Shown piece by piece: positions 12,219 to 27,500 of a DNA stretch of 64,000 bases (positions within the stretch are counted from its first letter, which is position 1; each line of letters begins with the position of its first letter). Where the stretch lies: assembly GCA_036768485.1 (NCBI GenBank), contig JAVLUZ010000756.1:80129-144128 (forward strand), in the 5' to 3' direction. Under the pieces are notes generated by a model. It saw nothing but the letters and a program-made list of their open reading frames with translations. It was not told the origin of the DNA and searched no databases. This stretch comes from Mermis nigrescens. Lineage: Eukaryota; Nematoda; Enoplea; Mermithida; Mermithidae. Position numbers and translations under genes: made by a program.

Positions 12219-13021
12219 TAGAGCTGTGCCGGGGCCGGGGTTAGGCTGGCCCCGGCACCGGGGCCGGGGCCAATGTTAGAGTTGATTATAATGTAGAAAA
12301 TTGATGATGTTTTGGGCAGATTTACCTTCAAACTCAATTTCAAGCAAACCACAGATCTTGCTAATTCAAATCTTTATTTCACTATGTCAGATTGGTGCAA
12401 ATTTCTAGTTAATAATCAAAATTGACATATTTTTAAATTGCAATTCATATAGACGAGCATTTCCAGCTTGCTTGGTAGCAGACAGCTACGTCTATCAGAA
12501 CAAATAGAATAATAAGCCTAAAAAAGTGCAAAGTAAAGCACATTGAAAAACGCATCCAAGTCAGAGGAGTTAAATCCATACATGGGCAGCTCAAAATTCT
12601 AGGGGGTCCAAATATTTTTCAAAGTCAAAAAGTGCCTGATAATATATGGTAGAGCGAAAAACACACCGTTTTCGCGTCTCTCAATGAGCTATCCATTAGC
12701 ATCAAAAAACCGCAGAAAAACAAAAAATTCTGAAAATCAATTTCTGGGGGTCTAGCGGATTTTGGGGGGGAGAATGAGAATTCTGGGGGTCTGGATCCCC
12801 CGATGCCCATGTTCTGTTATATCTTGTAATCCGAGCAAATATTAACGCTTGACGTGCATATCTACAAGCAAGAATATATGCATAGGTACATTACATATAA
12901 GGGGTAGGGCAGGGTCGTACTATGAGTATGGTAAAGCACGCTATTATTGGCCCCGGCCAGGCCCCGGCCTCCGGCCCCGGCCCTGGCCCCGGCAAAAAAG
13001 GCGGCCCCGGCACAGGCTCTA
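12219..13021. mobile_element. hAT-like element U1, CCGGGG/CCGGCC subterminal hexamers, perfect TSD
   Basis: 803 bp. Inverted ends TAGAGCTGTGCCGGGG and CCCCGGCACAGGCTCTA are flanked by identical 8-mers GTAAGAAC (12211-12218, 13022-13029). Each end carries an array of 6-base units CCGG plus GG, CC or CA over about 50-80 bases (12230-12275, 12948-13010). The AT-rich middle contains a family B-like segment (about 12580-12810) and no transposase. Confidence 0.85.
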
Positions 13022-13134
13022 GTAAGAACGTCAAAATTTTTCCAGCGCTTCGCGCCAGATTAGTACTTTTAAGTACTTTTTTTCAAAAAGCGCCCCAAAA
13101 ATGATAAATTTTGCATTTTTTAGATGTTAAAGTG

Positions 13135-15141
<2,007 letters not shown>

Positions 15142-15417
15142 GGACTAAAAAATGCTTTTAAAATGCTATATCACAACGGAAAAACGTTTTATAGGCTATT
15201 TTGACCATTTTGATCATTAAAACAGCAAAAAAATCGTGAACGTTAAATTAATTGTTTTAGATTTTTGTGTTTTCACCCCCTGCCGACCCTGACTTTGTGC
15301 ACCTATGCAAAACATAATTCAAAAATCATTTAAGAATACTTATGTACATATGAACTTTCAAATTAAATTCGTGTTTAATAATATTTTCAATTCTTAAAAA
15401 CCCACTCGAATAATACG

Positions 15418-15790
15418 CATACATGATCTTGGGGGGTTTTCGGGGTTCACTCCCAGCATTCGCGATTTTCTGAAAAGTTGCCAAAAATTTTCTGAAAAAT
15501 TCGTAGAAAATGTGCCTTTTTAAGCGTTTTAAGCTATCTATTCGCTCAAAAGTGTCAAATTTTCGGCGCTTCGCACCATATACGCATGTTTTTACTGTAT
15601 TTTGTTCAATTTGTTAAAATTTTTTGAAATTTTTTTTGAAATCTTTTCATGTTTCTATGCTCTATAAAAATAGAGCATCGTCAGAAACGCCGACAAACGG
15701 TGTTTTTTTGATGCGAACCCCAATTTTTGGACCCAAAGAGGCACTTTAAAATTTCAACCCCCCCCCGAATTCCCACGCTGTGCATGTATG
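15418..15790. mobile_element. Family I MITE
   Basis: 373 bp, starting CATACATGATCTTGGGGGG and ending GCTGTGCATGTATG, flanked by ATAATACG and ATAATAAG (7 of 8). Contains GGCGCTTCGCACC and an AT-rich core. Related pieces lie at 34746-35040, 47420-47795, 26810-27080 and in both units of the tandem duplication at 58702-59573. Confidence 0.8.
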
Positions 15791-16212
15791 ATAATAAGTA
15801 AAAGTGTTTGCAGGCGCAAATTTGGAGAGGTTGGGGAACAACCGCCCCATTCAACCCAGGATACATAATTGGCGAAATACCGCCGGACATGCATATTCTA
15901 ACGACTTTTTACCTCATCTTACAGATTTTTTCAATTTTTTATAATATAAACTGCCTTTCCGGCGGTATCTTATTTTTGCACCAGAAATGTACTTTTCGTA
16001 TTCAGCAAAAACTTCGGTCATTTACACCGATTATTATTTATTATTATTTTTACATTATCATTTACATCACTTGTTTTAATTTAGTTTATTATCAATAGGC
16101 ATGTAATGTAGATATGTACGCACGCATATACTGATAATGGGGTCGATTTAAAAGGATTTTCAAAGTTTTTCTAAATTTCGATAGTCAGCTAAAGATATAC
16201 GATCTAATTAGC

Positions 16213-16435
16213 TCATTTAAATTGAGTCACGTAAACACGTGGGCGTGAGGGGTTTGGGAGTATGCACCCCCCAGAAATCAAAATACCCCCAGAATTAAAT
16301 TTTTGAAATTCTTTTGTTTTTTTCGCAATTTTTTGATGCCAATGGATAGTGCTGGATGAGAAACGTTGGAAAATGGTGTTTTTTGCCAGACCACCATTTT
16401 TAGGGCCATTTTTTGACCTTAGAGATAATAATACG
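16213..16435. mobile_element. Family B MITE, truncated right end
   Basis: Carries ACGTGGGCGTGAGGGG, GATGCCAATGGATAGTGCT and CCATTTTTAGGGCCATTTTTTGACC in family order, then loses homology before the terminal GCCCACCTATG. No target duplication. Confidence 0.65.
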
Positions 16436-16703
16436 TGCATATGTACGAACGCCAGTCTTTTTACCCTTCATTTTTTGCGCCTAGAAATAATGAAAACTTT
16501 AGCCACCGTCCCGTGTTGACTTGTTACCATAGGTGGGCGGCACCAAAGCTCTGGGGGGGGTGCAAGAGTTTTCCAAAGGTCAAAAAATGGCCTTAAAAAT
16601 GGTGGTATAGCGAGGAAAACACAATTTTTCAACGTTTCTCATCGAGCACTATCCATTGGCATCAGAAAATTGCGAAAAAAATTTCCAAAATTCAATTCTG
16701 GGG

Positions 16704-18001
16704 AAGTGTTTTTTGTACTCGGCAAAGATTTTTCCCGATGTACAAAAACTTTTCGGTAAGCCGACATTAGAGCGCAGCCATAATAGATTTTTTCACGTAA
16801 CTTTATAAAAATTTTATGCTGATAAATGAAAAGATTCGCCAGTTAAAGCTTCACGGACAAAACGAGCATGCCTTTGAAAAAAGTCCTACTGTATCTTACA
16901 CTCGAGACAATTTGCAACGATTCATATACTTTCCGATTCAGAATTGGATACGCTGCAAAGTTAACTACCTACGCGTGAATATCTCGGTATCAGGTAGTGA
17001 TAAATGCATGCCGTTTCTTTTGTTTGGTAAAGCAATGATTAGACTTTGAAATTCTTTCTTTACTTTCTGGTTGAGTTGTACATTGGTTGAATCAGTGAAT
17101 GTACGAAAGAAGAAATTTTGACTTTTTCACTTACCTTTGCAAAAAGGACAGTAACTTTTGAAGCAGTAGGTTTTGTATAACGCCATTATACCCTTTTCAC
17201 TTATTTTCTTGACACAGATTACGGTATTCATTTTCACAATTTTTGAAATTGCGCGCATTTACTGTAAATTGTGCAAATCAAGCGTGAAATTCATTGCTGC
17301 AGTAAACAATCATAAAACTGCAGTAAAACAGTCGTTGCTCTAATGTCGCGCGCTCTAATGTCTGCGTGCCAGTAAAGCTCTGAAATTCGCAAAAATTTTC
17401 GGCGCTTCGGGCCGAAATAGGTAATTGTGTGTTCTATATATGTTTATAATGGCAGAAATGGCATTTCAAAAAAAAAATGTCAAATTTTTCTGCGCATCGC
17501 GCCATTTTAAGACGATTCTTATTTATTTTTGCCCTTAGAGACCCAGAAATTAGATAAAATACACTACCAAAAGTCGAACAACTCTCTTTTTACCACACTA
17601 AAATCGCTACTGTACCATATTATAGTACCCGAACATTTGTGTGTACAAAATGTTTAAAGATTTTTGGGAAGACAAAAACTGTAAAAAGGTGTAAAATTCC
17701 CAAATATTTTCGGCGCAAATGAGTAGTTGTTTGTCCTACATATCTTTTAAATGGCACACTTTGCATTTAGAATGGAAAAATGTCAAATTTTTTGGAGCTT
17801 CGCGCCGTTTCGAGACAATTTTCAGTAATTTTTGGCGTCAGAAACCCAGAAATTAGCTAACCAAAGATCGAAATCCTGTTTTACCACACTAAAATCGCTA
17901 CTGTACTAGTACACAAAAATTTGCATGTACAAAATGTACAAAGACTTTTGGGGACCATCTTTGTACATGTACAAACGGACCTTGTACAAAAACAAAAACT
18001 G
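16704..18001. mobile_element. Family R element, copy 2, nested in B and itself interrupted
   Basis: Ends AAGTGTTTTTTGTAC and GTACAAAAACAAAAACTG, flanked by TTCTGGGG (16696-16703) and TTCTAGGG (18002-18009). Interior matches 22798-23232, with an extra internal duplication (about 17397-17630 versus 17660-17930). A further element with GACATTAGAGCGC ends (about 16757-17375) lies inside it. Confidence 0.75.
16757..17375. mobile_element. Element with GACATTAGAGCGC inverted ends, innermost of a triple nest
   Basis: Left GCCGACATTAGAGCGC and right GCGCTCTAATGTCTGCG form an inverted pair. A 77-codon plus-strand frame (16816-17049; LHGQNEHAFEKSPTVS) lies inside, but I do not recognise it. Exact edges and superfamily are uncertain; a pogo-like origin is possible. 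Confidence 0.5.
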
Positions 18002-18164
18002 TTCTAGGGGATGTTTGGTTTCTGGGGGTGCATAACCCCCAAACCCCCCACGCCCAGGTATTTTGGTTTCTTGTCACGGTAATAAACATTTTTCCATGAG
18101 ATGAGCCGAAACAACTGTCGTTCTGTACACCTAAAGTTGGGTACCGAATTACGAGCCTTGACAG

Positions 18165-18361
18165 CATACAAGTAAGAAAGGGGTGGGGTCACCCACTCAA
18201 GTCTGCCATCCCCATCACCAAAGTCAGAACATTTTTGCCCCCTCCGACTTTTGGAAAAATCAAATTTTTTGGCCATTTTTGGGTGTTTTTTGGCCAAAAT
18301 TGGAGGTCGTTACCCCCTGAAAATGGCCGGAACCTCCCAATTTCGAGCCGTTACATGTATG
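18165..18361. mobile_element. Family C MITE
   Basis: 197 bp, ends CATACAAGTAAG and CCGTTACATGTATG, flanked by CTTGACAG and CTTAACAG (7 of 8). It stops 31 nt beyond the donor of SPATA20 exon 12. Confidence 0.82.
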
Positions 18362-18392
18362 CTTAACAGTAATAAAATGTCGCATGCCTAAC

Positions 18393-18501
18393 CATTTTGT
18401 CCATCGAGAAGAACGGTAACAGCAAACGGTGAGAAGCGCGAATGAACAAGCTTGATCATTTCCTGAACTTCCTCATTTTCTGACTTACCAACTATAACGA
18501 T
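18393..18501 (-). CDS. SPATA20: SPATA20 exon 12 (penultimate?)
   Basis: Acceptor tttctttag. It reads [20 protein letters not shown] and [16 protein letters not shown], then donor G|gttagg. This matches the family's IVI.G......L....H....P..V.L..DG segment. One or more further exons coding for roughly 45 residues must follow. The exon is bracketed by two family C MITEs in the same orientation (18165-18361 and 18531-18752). Confidence 0.85.
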
Positions 18502-21500
18502 CTAAAGAAATAGACAATTATATGCATATGCATGCATGTAACAAGGGAATGGGGTATCCACCCCCAAAAGTGGGACGTTCCCCCAATCCCTCCAAGGCCA
18601 GAAAATTTTTGCCCCTAAATTTTTACAAAAAATCGAATTTTAGGCCGTTTCAAGGCGTTTTTTTGGCAGTTTTTGGCCAAAAATTGGAGGTCATTTACCC
18701 TCCCTAAAAATGTCCGAGGCCCCTCAGAAGTTCGAGCCGTTACATGTTTATGTGAAACGTAAGTAAGAATATGAAGGCTTCAGATTTTCGAGGTGGTGAG
18801 AGCGGTGTATTACTCCACACATGCACACTTGGGGTAGGGGTATGGGGGTAATTCCATACCAGGACTTTTGAAAAGCATACCCCATCATGACCTTTGGCAC
18901 CGAAACCTACTCTTCGAACCATGAAAAAGCGTCAAACGGCGTCTAAAAGTATAATTTCAAGTCCTTTTTTCAGCAGTAGACTGTTCAATTCATTCAACAA
19001 GACACTGCTCTCCCATCATTTGTATATATTTGATGTTACAGGTCATTTATTTGACCTCATTGTCATTTGTTTTTATGTAAATACAAATACAAATATTCAT
19101 GAAATTTAAATAATACAACGAATTAATTATCAAAATTCGACATTAAATAACAAAATTATTCACTCCATTATCCCCTCTCAAAGAACTTTTGACCGTGTGC
19201 ATGCATGATTACACCCCTGAGCTTTAAAAAGCTGACATCTATATAGTCATTTTGACCGAAAAACTCTAGCCTTTTTTAGGCTCAAAAAACCTAGCAATAT
19301 TCAGCCTTTTTTGACACAGAAACATACCGTGAGCATACATGTAAGAGCGGGGATGGTGATCCCCACCTAAAGTCGGCTTACCCCCACCCCCTCTCAAAGC
19401 CAGAAAATTTTTGACTCTCGCCCTCCGATTTTTGAAAAAAATCGAATTTATTGGCCGTTTTTAGGTGTCTTTCTGAGCCGTCGTTTTTGGCCAAAAAATG
19501 GAGGTCATTACCCCTAAAATGGCCGGGAACCCACAGAATTTCGAGTCGTTACATGTATGACCGTGAGAGTTCAGAAATGCTACATATACAGTTGTTTTTA
19601 GAGAGTCTCAAAAGAATTAATAGCTAAATTCCCGACTTCAAAGAGGGCTACATTAGTTTTTTAATGCAGAAAGGCTATGGCGTGTGGGGTTACACCCTAC
19701 CAGAAATTGAAAAACCCCCTCAGATTACTGTAGACCCCAAAATTCTATTTTCAACCAGATTTTTGGCGAATTCACCCACCCAGACCTCCAGAATTTTCTT
19801 GCTGCTCATGTCGTTATCTATATTTGTGAGTTCAAATGGGATTAGCCATAAATGCTCAGAAAAGATTGTTCTAAAGCGATACCATCGTTTTTCACTGTAT
19901 AATCGTTTTTTACAAAGCACTCAGCTATCGCTAAATTTTTGATATTCACCCCTGAAAGTTTGACCTGCGCACTATGTACAGTTCTCGTCACAAAATTTAA
20001 ACAATAGATATTTCTTACAAGGTATCTTAAGTATTGAGTTGCTTAAGTTCCTGTGCTTTAACATAGGCACTAAATCCTTGAGAAAACTTTAAGGACTCTT
20101 AATTGTTCAAATTTTGTGACGAGAACAATATGGTGTAATAACAAGCGGAGAGAAATTTGTCCATGAAAACTCGTCCTGTCTTTTATCGAGAATATATTTT
20201 TAACTAATTTCAAATTGATTTAGCTTTCAGCCAAAAATTACATTAGAATGAAAATCTATTTGACATGAATCAAAAGCTCGCTATATATCAATTAATCATT
20301 AATTTTATTCAAATCGCATATCGCAATAGCGATATACAAGAAAAAACTTGATGAAAGAAAAAAATAAATCGATTATAATAAATAACTAAGACGACTATTT
20401 ATGAAGATAAAATTGATAAATAAAAAAGAGCGATAGAATGATGTCGGATATCAAGAACGCCCTTCGCTTATTATGAAAATAAAATGATTTTACAAAAGCA
20501 CACATAACCAAGGAAAGTTCAGAGTGAATTTTCGCCCATTCACTAAAAAGTTTCCATTCCACCACGCAAAAACTTTTTTACTCCTGCAGAATCGTTCAAT
20601 GTTTTTTAAATTTGCTGCAAATTTTTCTAATGTATCATAATATTTTGACACATTCTTCAAACTTTCATCCGCAAGAGCAGTCATGTCAGCTCATGTGAGC
20701 CCAAAATAATTGCAGAATTGAAATTTTTGAGTACTTCGCCCCTCTGCAGCTAGACATCAATATCACAAAAGGGCAGAGGGAGGGGTATGAGGGGATATTA
20801 TCCCACCCTCACATTTTGAAAAGTCGGGTACTGTCAGGCGATTTTGTGTGAAACAATGGAAAAATTTGACTTTATCATGGAAAAACACACCGCACTTGGC
20901 CAAAAGTTCAGTCAGCCGGGTCATTTCACTGCAAAAGTATTATTTTTTGCATAGTCTTAAACTTTTTGCCAATCTTTTTGTCACGTAACACTGATTGACC
21001 CGCTTAACAGATTGTTTCAAACGAGCATTTTCCCGAAAAAATACATTTTAGAATTAAATTCATCTACCTTCTGACCTCACGAATGATATTTCCATGCGCC
21101 TAAGTAGACAACAGTATCAATATATTACTTGGTAAAGACGCATGCTTTGTATTACCTATATTAACTATACGACCGTTTTCGAATTTCACTCCCCCCCTCT
21201 GGCCTCCCCTACCTTGCCCACCTATGATCAATATTATGAAAATTTGTAAGCTTATGCGATTACCCACGTACAGAGCCGTATTTAAGGAGGATGGAGGGCG
21301 CCCCCTCTTGGCCGAAAAAATTTCGAAGGTAAGATAATGCACGGAAAGATGGAAAATTGCATCCCTTTGAAGTGGAATCTTCAAATTTTCGATGGAGTAT
21401 TTTCCATAATTTTGGCTCAAGCTCAACTAAAAACGACACTTTTTATAGCCTTTTGAGAGAAAAAAATTGTTTTCGAAAAGTTTGAATGTTATGATCTTAA

Positions 21501-24500
21501 TGGATAAAGCATGTGGAAAAACGTCGAAAAATGCAGTTTTTGCGAGCTATCCTGACTAATTTCCCGAAATACAGACCAACTTATGATGGGTCCGACCCCC
21601 TCCCCTTGGCCGAATCCTGGATGATACAGGCCTGCCCATGTATATAGTTATAAATTTCATGCAAGCCCCATCAATAAAACATGATTCTACTGAGGCAATT
21701 CACTTCGCACCTGCTGAAAAGGCGTATCAAAAGCCATTAATCCACACATCATTTTTGGCAATATGAAGGGAAGAGTACGCAATCTTTTGCCAAAATGAGT
21801 CAGCACTTGTTCGGCTCTCCGCCTGTAATTTTGCGATCCAAAAAAATTGAATAACCTTATGTTATTGAGCACAGCAACTGAATTAGGATTAGGTTCGGCT
21901 CCATCGGAGTCTAAAAGTAGTTAGATTTTACAAAAGTGATTGTCAAGATCTACAACAAGAGTAAAAATGGTCAAATTCTATAAGCGAAAAATTCTGCAAG
22001 TAACGAGTATTTTTACTCCAACTTTATTCCTTGCATCCTACGTATTTACACAGAATGCACGAATACACATAGAAAGTACAAAGAGGATGCTGATTGCTGA
22101 CTACTGGGTTACAGAAGCTCGGAACTATAGAATGGATTTTGACATTTTTTTAAAATTTTATCCATTCATATTTCACGCTCTACAGGGATTCGACAATTAA
22201 TTTTATTTACATTATATTTGAGGCTGTCGTCGTTCGCGTACTAATGAAGAACACACATTACCATAGGGAGGTGACGGGGTATTACTCCTATACCTCAGAG
22301 TCTGAGACTACCGCTACACGATTTAGAACTATAAAACATTTTCGCGTGATTTTGGGAACGAAGGTAGCAAAGACGTTAGAAGTTTTTTGTTTTGTTTACC
22401 AATAAAATGCCTAGAAATGACCTGAAAAGTCAAAATTTTCGACGAATCCTTATATTTTTTACTCATAAAAATGATGAAACGAGTCAGAATTGGATCAAAA
22501 GTAATAAAAAATGTATTTTCCACATTAAAACATTTCGTACAGTGTTTTGATCATTTTGCTTAATTGATTTGCAAAAAAGGCCCTAACTCTGAATTTAGTG
22601 GTCCCGAATTTTGGGATTTCATTCCCCTAAAACTTGGACCTTGGGAAACTATGATGAAGAATGCTAGTAGGCGTAATCTAATCCATGTGTCTGCAAATTG
22701 CCAATGATCAAACAGCCGGAAATTGATATCCGAATAAGTGTATACATGATAGGAAAAAGTGACTCCTCCATGTGCCTTCCGACACTCATCATCAACACAG
22801 TGTTTTTTGTATACGGCAAAGACTATTCCCGATATACAAAGACTTTTCGGGACCGTCTTTGTACATGTACAAAGATTTTTGGGAAGACAAAAATTGCAAA
22901 AAAGGTCTTAAATTCGCGAAAATTTTCGGCGCTTCGCACCGCAATGAGTAATTGTGTGTTCTATATATCTTTATAATGGCAAAAATTGCATTTCAAAAGG
23001 GAAAAAATGTCAAATTTTTCCGTTTTAAGACGATTCTTAGTGATTTTTGCCTTTAGAGACCCAGAAATTAGCTGCAATACACTACCAAAAGTCGAGCGAC
23101 TCTATTTTTACAACACTAAAATCGTTACTGTACTATATTTTAGTACCCAAAGATTTGTGTGAAAAAATGTACAAAGACTTTTCAGGACCATCTTTGTGCA
23201 TGTACAAAGGGACCTTGTACAAAAAAACACTGCATCAACATGTCAAAATTTTTAAAAAGGCAGATTGTTCGGGTATGGCATTCCTTTCTTCAAAATTGTC
23301 GACCAGGTGAAGGCTTCGTATGTCTGAACTCCTCACACGAAATACCTACTTACTTATAACTGTAGCATAAGTATGTACGTACATTAACAAGCCCTAATGT
23401 TTGGCAAAACAGCCAATTATTTCAAAACAAAATTAAGACAGTTTAGTTCTTAAAGTAAGCAGAATTTGAACGCCCATAATGCGCAAAAACGTTCGCGATG
23501 CAAAGGAAGATTTAATCTGGCTCTTCGCCAATAAGTTGAAATCTTTAAAATACAACATTGTACCTTCGATAAGTCTGATAAGTATGTCATCTTTCTTGGG
23601 ACTCTGGTAATACGCTCCGTAGTTATCGTGCTCGCCACCATAGAATAACTCATCCATTTTTAATTGTAAGTCAACGGCCCATTTGAGATAATGATCCTCG
23701 AAGCAATAATCGTAAGCGTCTAACAAAGCGCTTATAAGGTAGGCGTAATCGTCAGCAAAGCCGGAAATCGGTTCCCTTCTAAAATACACTAAATTAATTC
23801 ACATTATAAAAAATCGTACAAAATCTAAAGCAATAATACAAAATAAATCAGAAATAGGAATGTTCTATACAATGTACGAGTACGAACATATCTATATGAA
23901 ATTGATTACGCAAGATTAATTCTCTCTTCCCAGCATTCATTGCCAAAGCTATATTTTATGCTCGGAATGTTACAAAATTGCGATTAAAATCTCAGCATTA
24001 GTACAGCCTCAAAAGAACGACGCAAAAAAGCAGAATATCGATGACTTTTACGATGTTAAGTCACTTCATTTAAGTTCCATGGAATCTTATATTAGAAATC
24101 ATTTACGTATGCAAATTACAAACAACGCAAAGCACTTCTACTTGAAATTTTACTCGTAAATGATGCCTGTTTGACTAAGGGAAGACAAGAAGTAAAAAAT
24201 ATAGACATCAAACGAAACTGACCGATCTCTCAATGTTCCAAAGAAAATAACGGGCTTGCAACATGCTACGACGAGCACAAATTGCACATTTAAATGCAAG
24301 GCGCGATATATGTAGCTGTTTTTTACTTTTCATTTCACGTTCTACAACTAGAATTCTGCTTTTGAAGATGATCTGAGCATATTTGCAAGGAGAATATGAG
24401 GAGGGGATATTACCCCCACTGAAGGGTCGGCCAGACAGGTAGTCTGGCGATTTTGAGCTGAGGTGAGGGTTTTGTGCATCATTTTTTAGGAGAAAACAGT

Positions 24501-27500
24501 AGAATGTCAAAAACATTTTTACTTTTATGTACTTTTTACTTACATACATAAAACGCGCCCAAAATTGATCAATTTCTGTATTGTTTAGTGTTAAAAACGA
24601 TATAATTCAGTAAAAATGCTTTAAAAACGCAGTATCACCAAGAAAAAGCGTTTCATGGGCTATTTTGACCATTTTCGGCATTTGAATAGCAAAAAATTCG
24701 TGAACACTAAAATTACTCGTTTAGATTTCTGGGATTCTACATATACCTTGCCAACCCTGACTTTGTGCATTAAAGGCTCTGAGCATGCCAAAAACGGTCA
24801 GCAGCGGCAGTGGCGTATCTTAGATTTTCCTAAGGGGGCGGTATCCCAACTTTTCCAAAAACAGTCAAAAATAGGTCCGAAATTTGCCCTTAACGCGCGA
24901 AATAGCGTTTTTTCGGTGTTTTACATTGTCTACTTTTGCATAAAATCACTTTTGACGCAATATTGCTTATGAATGTTTAAAAATTTTCGACAATTTTGCG
25001 CGAAACAATCATTAAATTTCTTTGACTTTAACAAAAATCTGGCGCGAAGCGCCGGAAAATTTGTGAAATTAACGCAGATAGACGTCTAAAAGCATGATTT
25101 ACTGCTTGATTTCCTGTATTTATAGCATTTGATGCGAAACATCGAAATTTTCAATTGAAAATAGAAGAAAACTATGCGAAAATAGCTGTTCCTGCTGTTG
25201 AAATTGTTTTGAAACCAACATGAACAAAAAATGGCTTCCAGGTTGCCAAGAAAGTAAATAAATGTCATTAATAGGTATCATCAGGCGCGTAGCGCCGGAA
25301 AAATTTGAGAAATTATGGTCACTGACGGCCAAAAATCATTGCAAATTGCATATCCATTCTTTATCTCGCCAAATATTTTTGGCCTATGGGGGAGCGGCCG
25401 CCCCCCGGCCCCCTTAAATCCGCCCCTAAGCAGCGGTACGGTCTTACTACAGAAGTAAACTTTAAAACAAAAAGTCAGTCTAAAAACTCGGTTGGCAATG
25501 AAAAACTTTAAAATAGATAAAAAATAAATGAAGTTATGTAGGTCGAGCGAATATAAGCTGGAATGAATGAGTTAAAATTGGTTCAAAATCTGACATTTGA
25601 ATAATGTTCCCATCATCGTCTGCATAGCAACCTCTCAGCAACTGACCGGTTCGCTCGACGTACAAGTTTTGGCGCGCGAATTGCAACGCCCTTTGCCCCC
25701 TTTCGCCGTAAGCCGAGTCGCGCAGAGCAGCAGCAGCTCGAAGAAAGCCACAAATCATTAGAGCTGAGTAAACGTATTAGCATTTTTTAATGGCAAAAGT
25801 ATTGTGCATTACATATATGTATGTATGGAACAAGTTTCTTACCATTCCATCCTGTCAAAATTTTCGTATCTCGATGCGGTTTTGGTCGTTTTAAGCGTTC
25901 AGCAAATAATATTTTCTTAGCTTGATTCAATGCATCTTCGACACTTGCAGAATCTATCGCGAGTTGCTGAGCAACTTCATCGAGAGTTAAAAAATTTATC
26001 AGCACGTTTTTCCCTTTCAATTCGCCATGAGGATCCTGTACGAAGAGGTGAAACTAAGAAATCTTTAAAAATCACTAAAACAACATGCATTTGAACGGCG
26101 CTACTTGTTTATACAGTGTGAAAGCGAATCTTGAAATAAAAAATTTATAACTATAGGGAGGTCATTTTCAGGAGTAAAGGCGGTACATACGCGACCTCAT
26201 TTCTTAATTTTGGCTTTTTTCATTTTTTTTCGTTCCAAAAATTTGTCTCACTTTTCTATTTCTTAAATTTTTTGAATTCCCATTTTTAAAATTTCTTCAT
26301 GTCTTGACATGTATTCTATCCTTGAAGTTTGTATCTCAAACTAAATCGACAAGTCTTATTTCTGATCACAAACTGATAAGAAGGCAAAAAACACATTTTC
26401 ACTAAAAAAGATTTTGATTTCTGGGATAAGACCGACGAGGTCAAAAACGATATCCGATCTGTTGCAGAAAAGTTTTGAACCCTCACTATGAGCTCTATTT
26501 TTTTAGAGATCCATCGAAATAAATTAATAAATTTTTGAAAATTATTTTTATTAATTTTTTTGGAATATTTTTTGTTCTTTCAAAAAATTCAATTAAAAAA
26601 CTTTTAAAGTCGAGCGCTACTGAAACTTGTGAACGAGGTGAAATGCCCAATTTTCCGCAGGTAATAACGTAATTTCGTAATCGAAAGTGATGATTCACAA
26701 ACTTACATAAACTTGTATATCAGACTAGTATTCAGTTTAAAATAAGCCATACATAAAGATTCTAATTTTTCGACAGAAATCTGACCATCTATAGTAGTTA
26801 TGCAGACATGCACGGCATGGGAACTCTGGAGGGGGGGGGTTGAAATTTGAAGTGCTTTTTTAGCCTAAAAATGGTGGGTTGGGTACGCGTCAAAAACATC
26901 GTTTTCTGCGTTTCTTACGATGCTCTATCTTCCTAGAGCATAAAAACATTTGAAAAATTCGAAAAAAATCAAAAAAAAGTTCAACAAATTGAACAAAGCA
27001 TAGTCAAAATATGATTATACGACGCTTTGGAAATTTAAGAGGTGAAAATTTTTCTGGGGTTCCATCCCCCAGATCATGCTTGGATCGAATTAAATTACTT
27101 CCAGTAAAAAGATGGCCGGGAAATCTTCTACGGGATGCATATACCTTATATGGACGACTTAAAAACTATTTATTTTAATAAGAAAAGAGTCCGAATAATC
27201 AGAGAATATTGAACAGTGAGGGCATACTGTGGTCGATTCATGATAGGGTAATATAATGTATTTCAGGCATTAAAAGCAAAATAATTGTACATCTTGATAG
27301 ATAATCATAAAACAGCTTGAATTTCAGATTAGCAAGCCATTTTTAGTGAAGCAAATGCTATATATTTCTGGTGAGAATTCTAAGCGGGACTAGATAAACT
27401 TGCTCAATCTCTCCAATTTAAACACAGTAGCCTCGTCTCTGACAAAAGCTTCAAAATTTGATAACGGGCTAAAAAACAGGTCCTAATCGAATTGTGCGAA

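Larger units (their letters stand above)
16531..18059. mobile_element. Family B MITE split by a family R insertion
   Basis: The left part (about 16531-16703) starts CATAGGTGGGCGGCACC and ends TTCTGGGG. The right part resumes TTCTAGGG at 18002 and ends CCCCCCACGCCCAGG. Between them lies family R element 16704-18001, whose target duplication is the repeated TTCTGGGG / TTCTAGGG. Confidence 0.75.

Noticed and set aside
16816..17049. 77-codon plus-strand frame in the innermost nested element
   Set aside because: Could be a transposase scrap, but no catalytic or DNA-binding motif is visible.
17085..17240. Possible terminal SPATA20 exon with Cys residues (YCFKSYCPFCKG on minus strand)
   Set aside because: Sequence and spacing do not match the family tail, and it lies inside a transposon.
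20490..20684. 64-codon minus-strand frame ([20 protein letters not shown]) in SPATA20 intron 11
   Set aside because: It has an ATG and protein-like composition, but it does not fit the SPATA20 order and I recognise no family; too weak to call.
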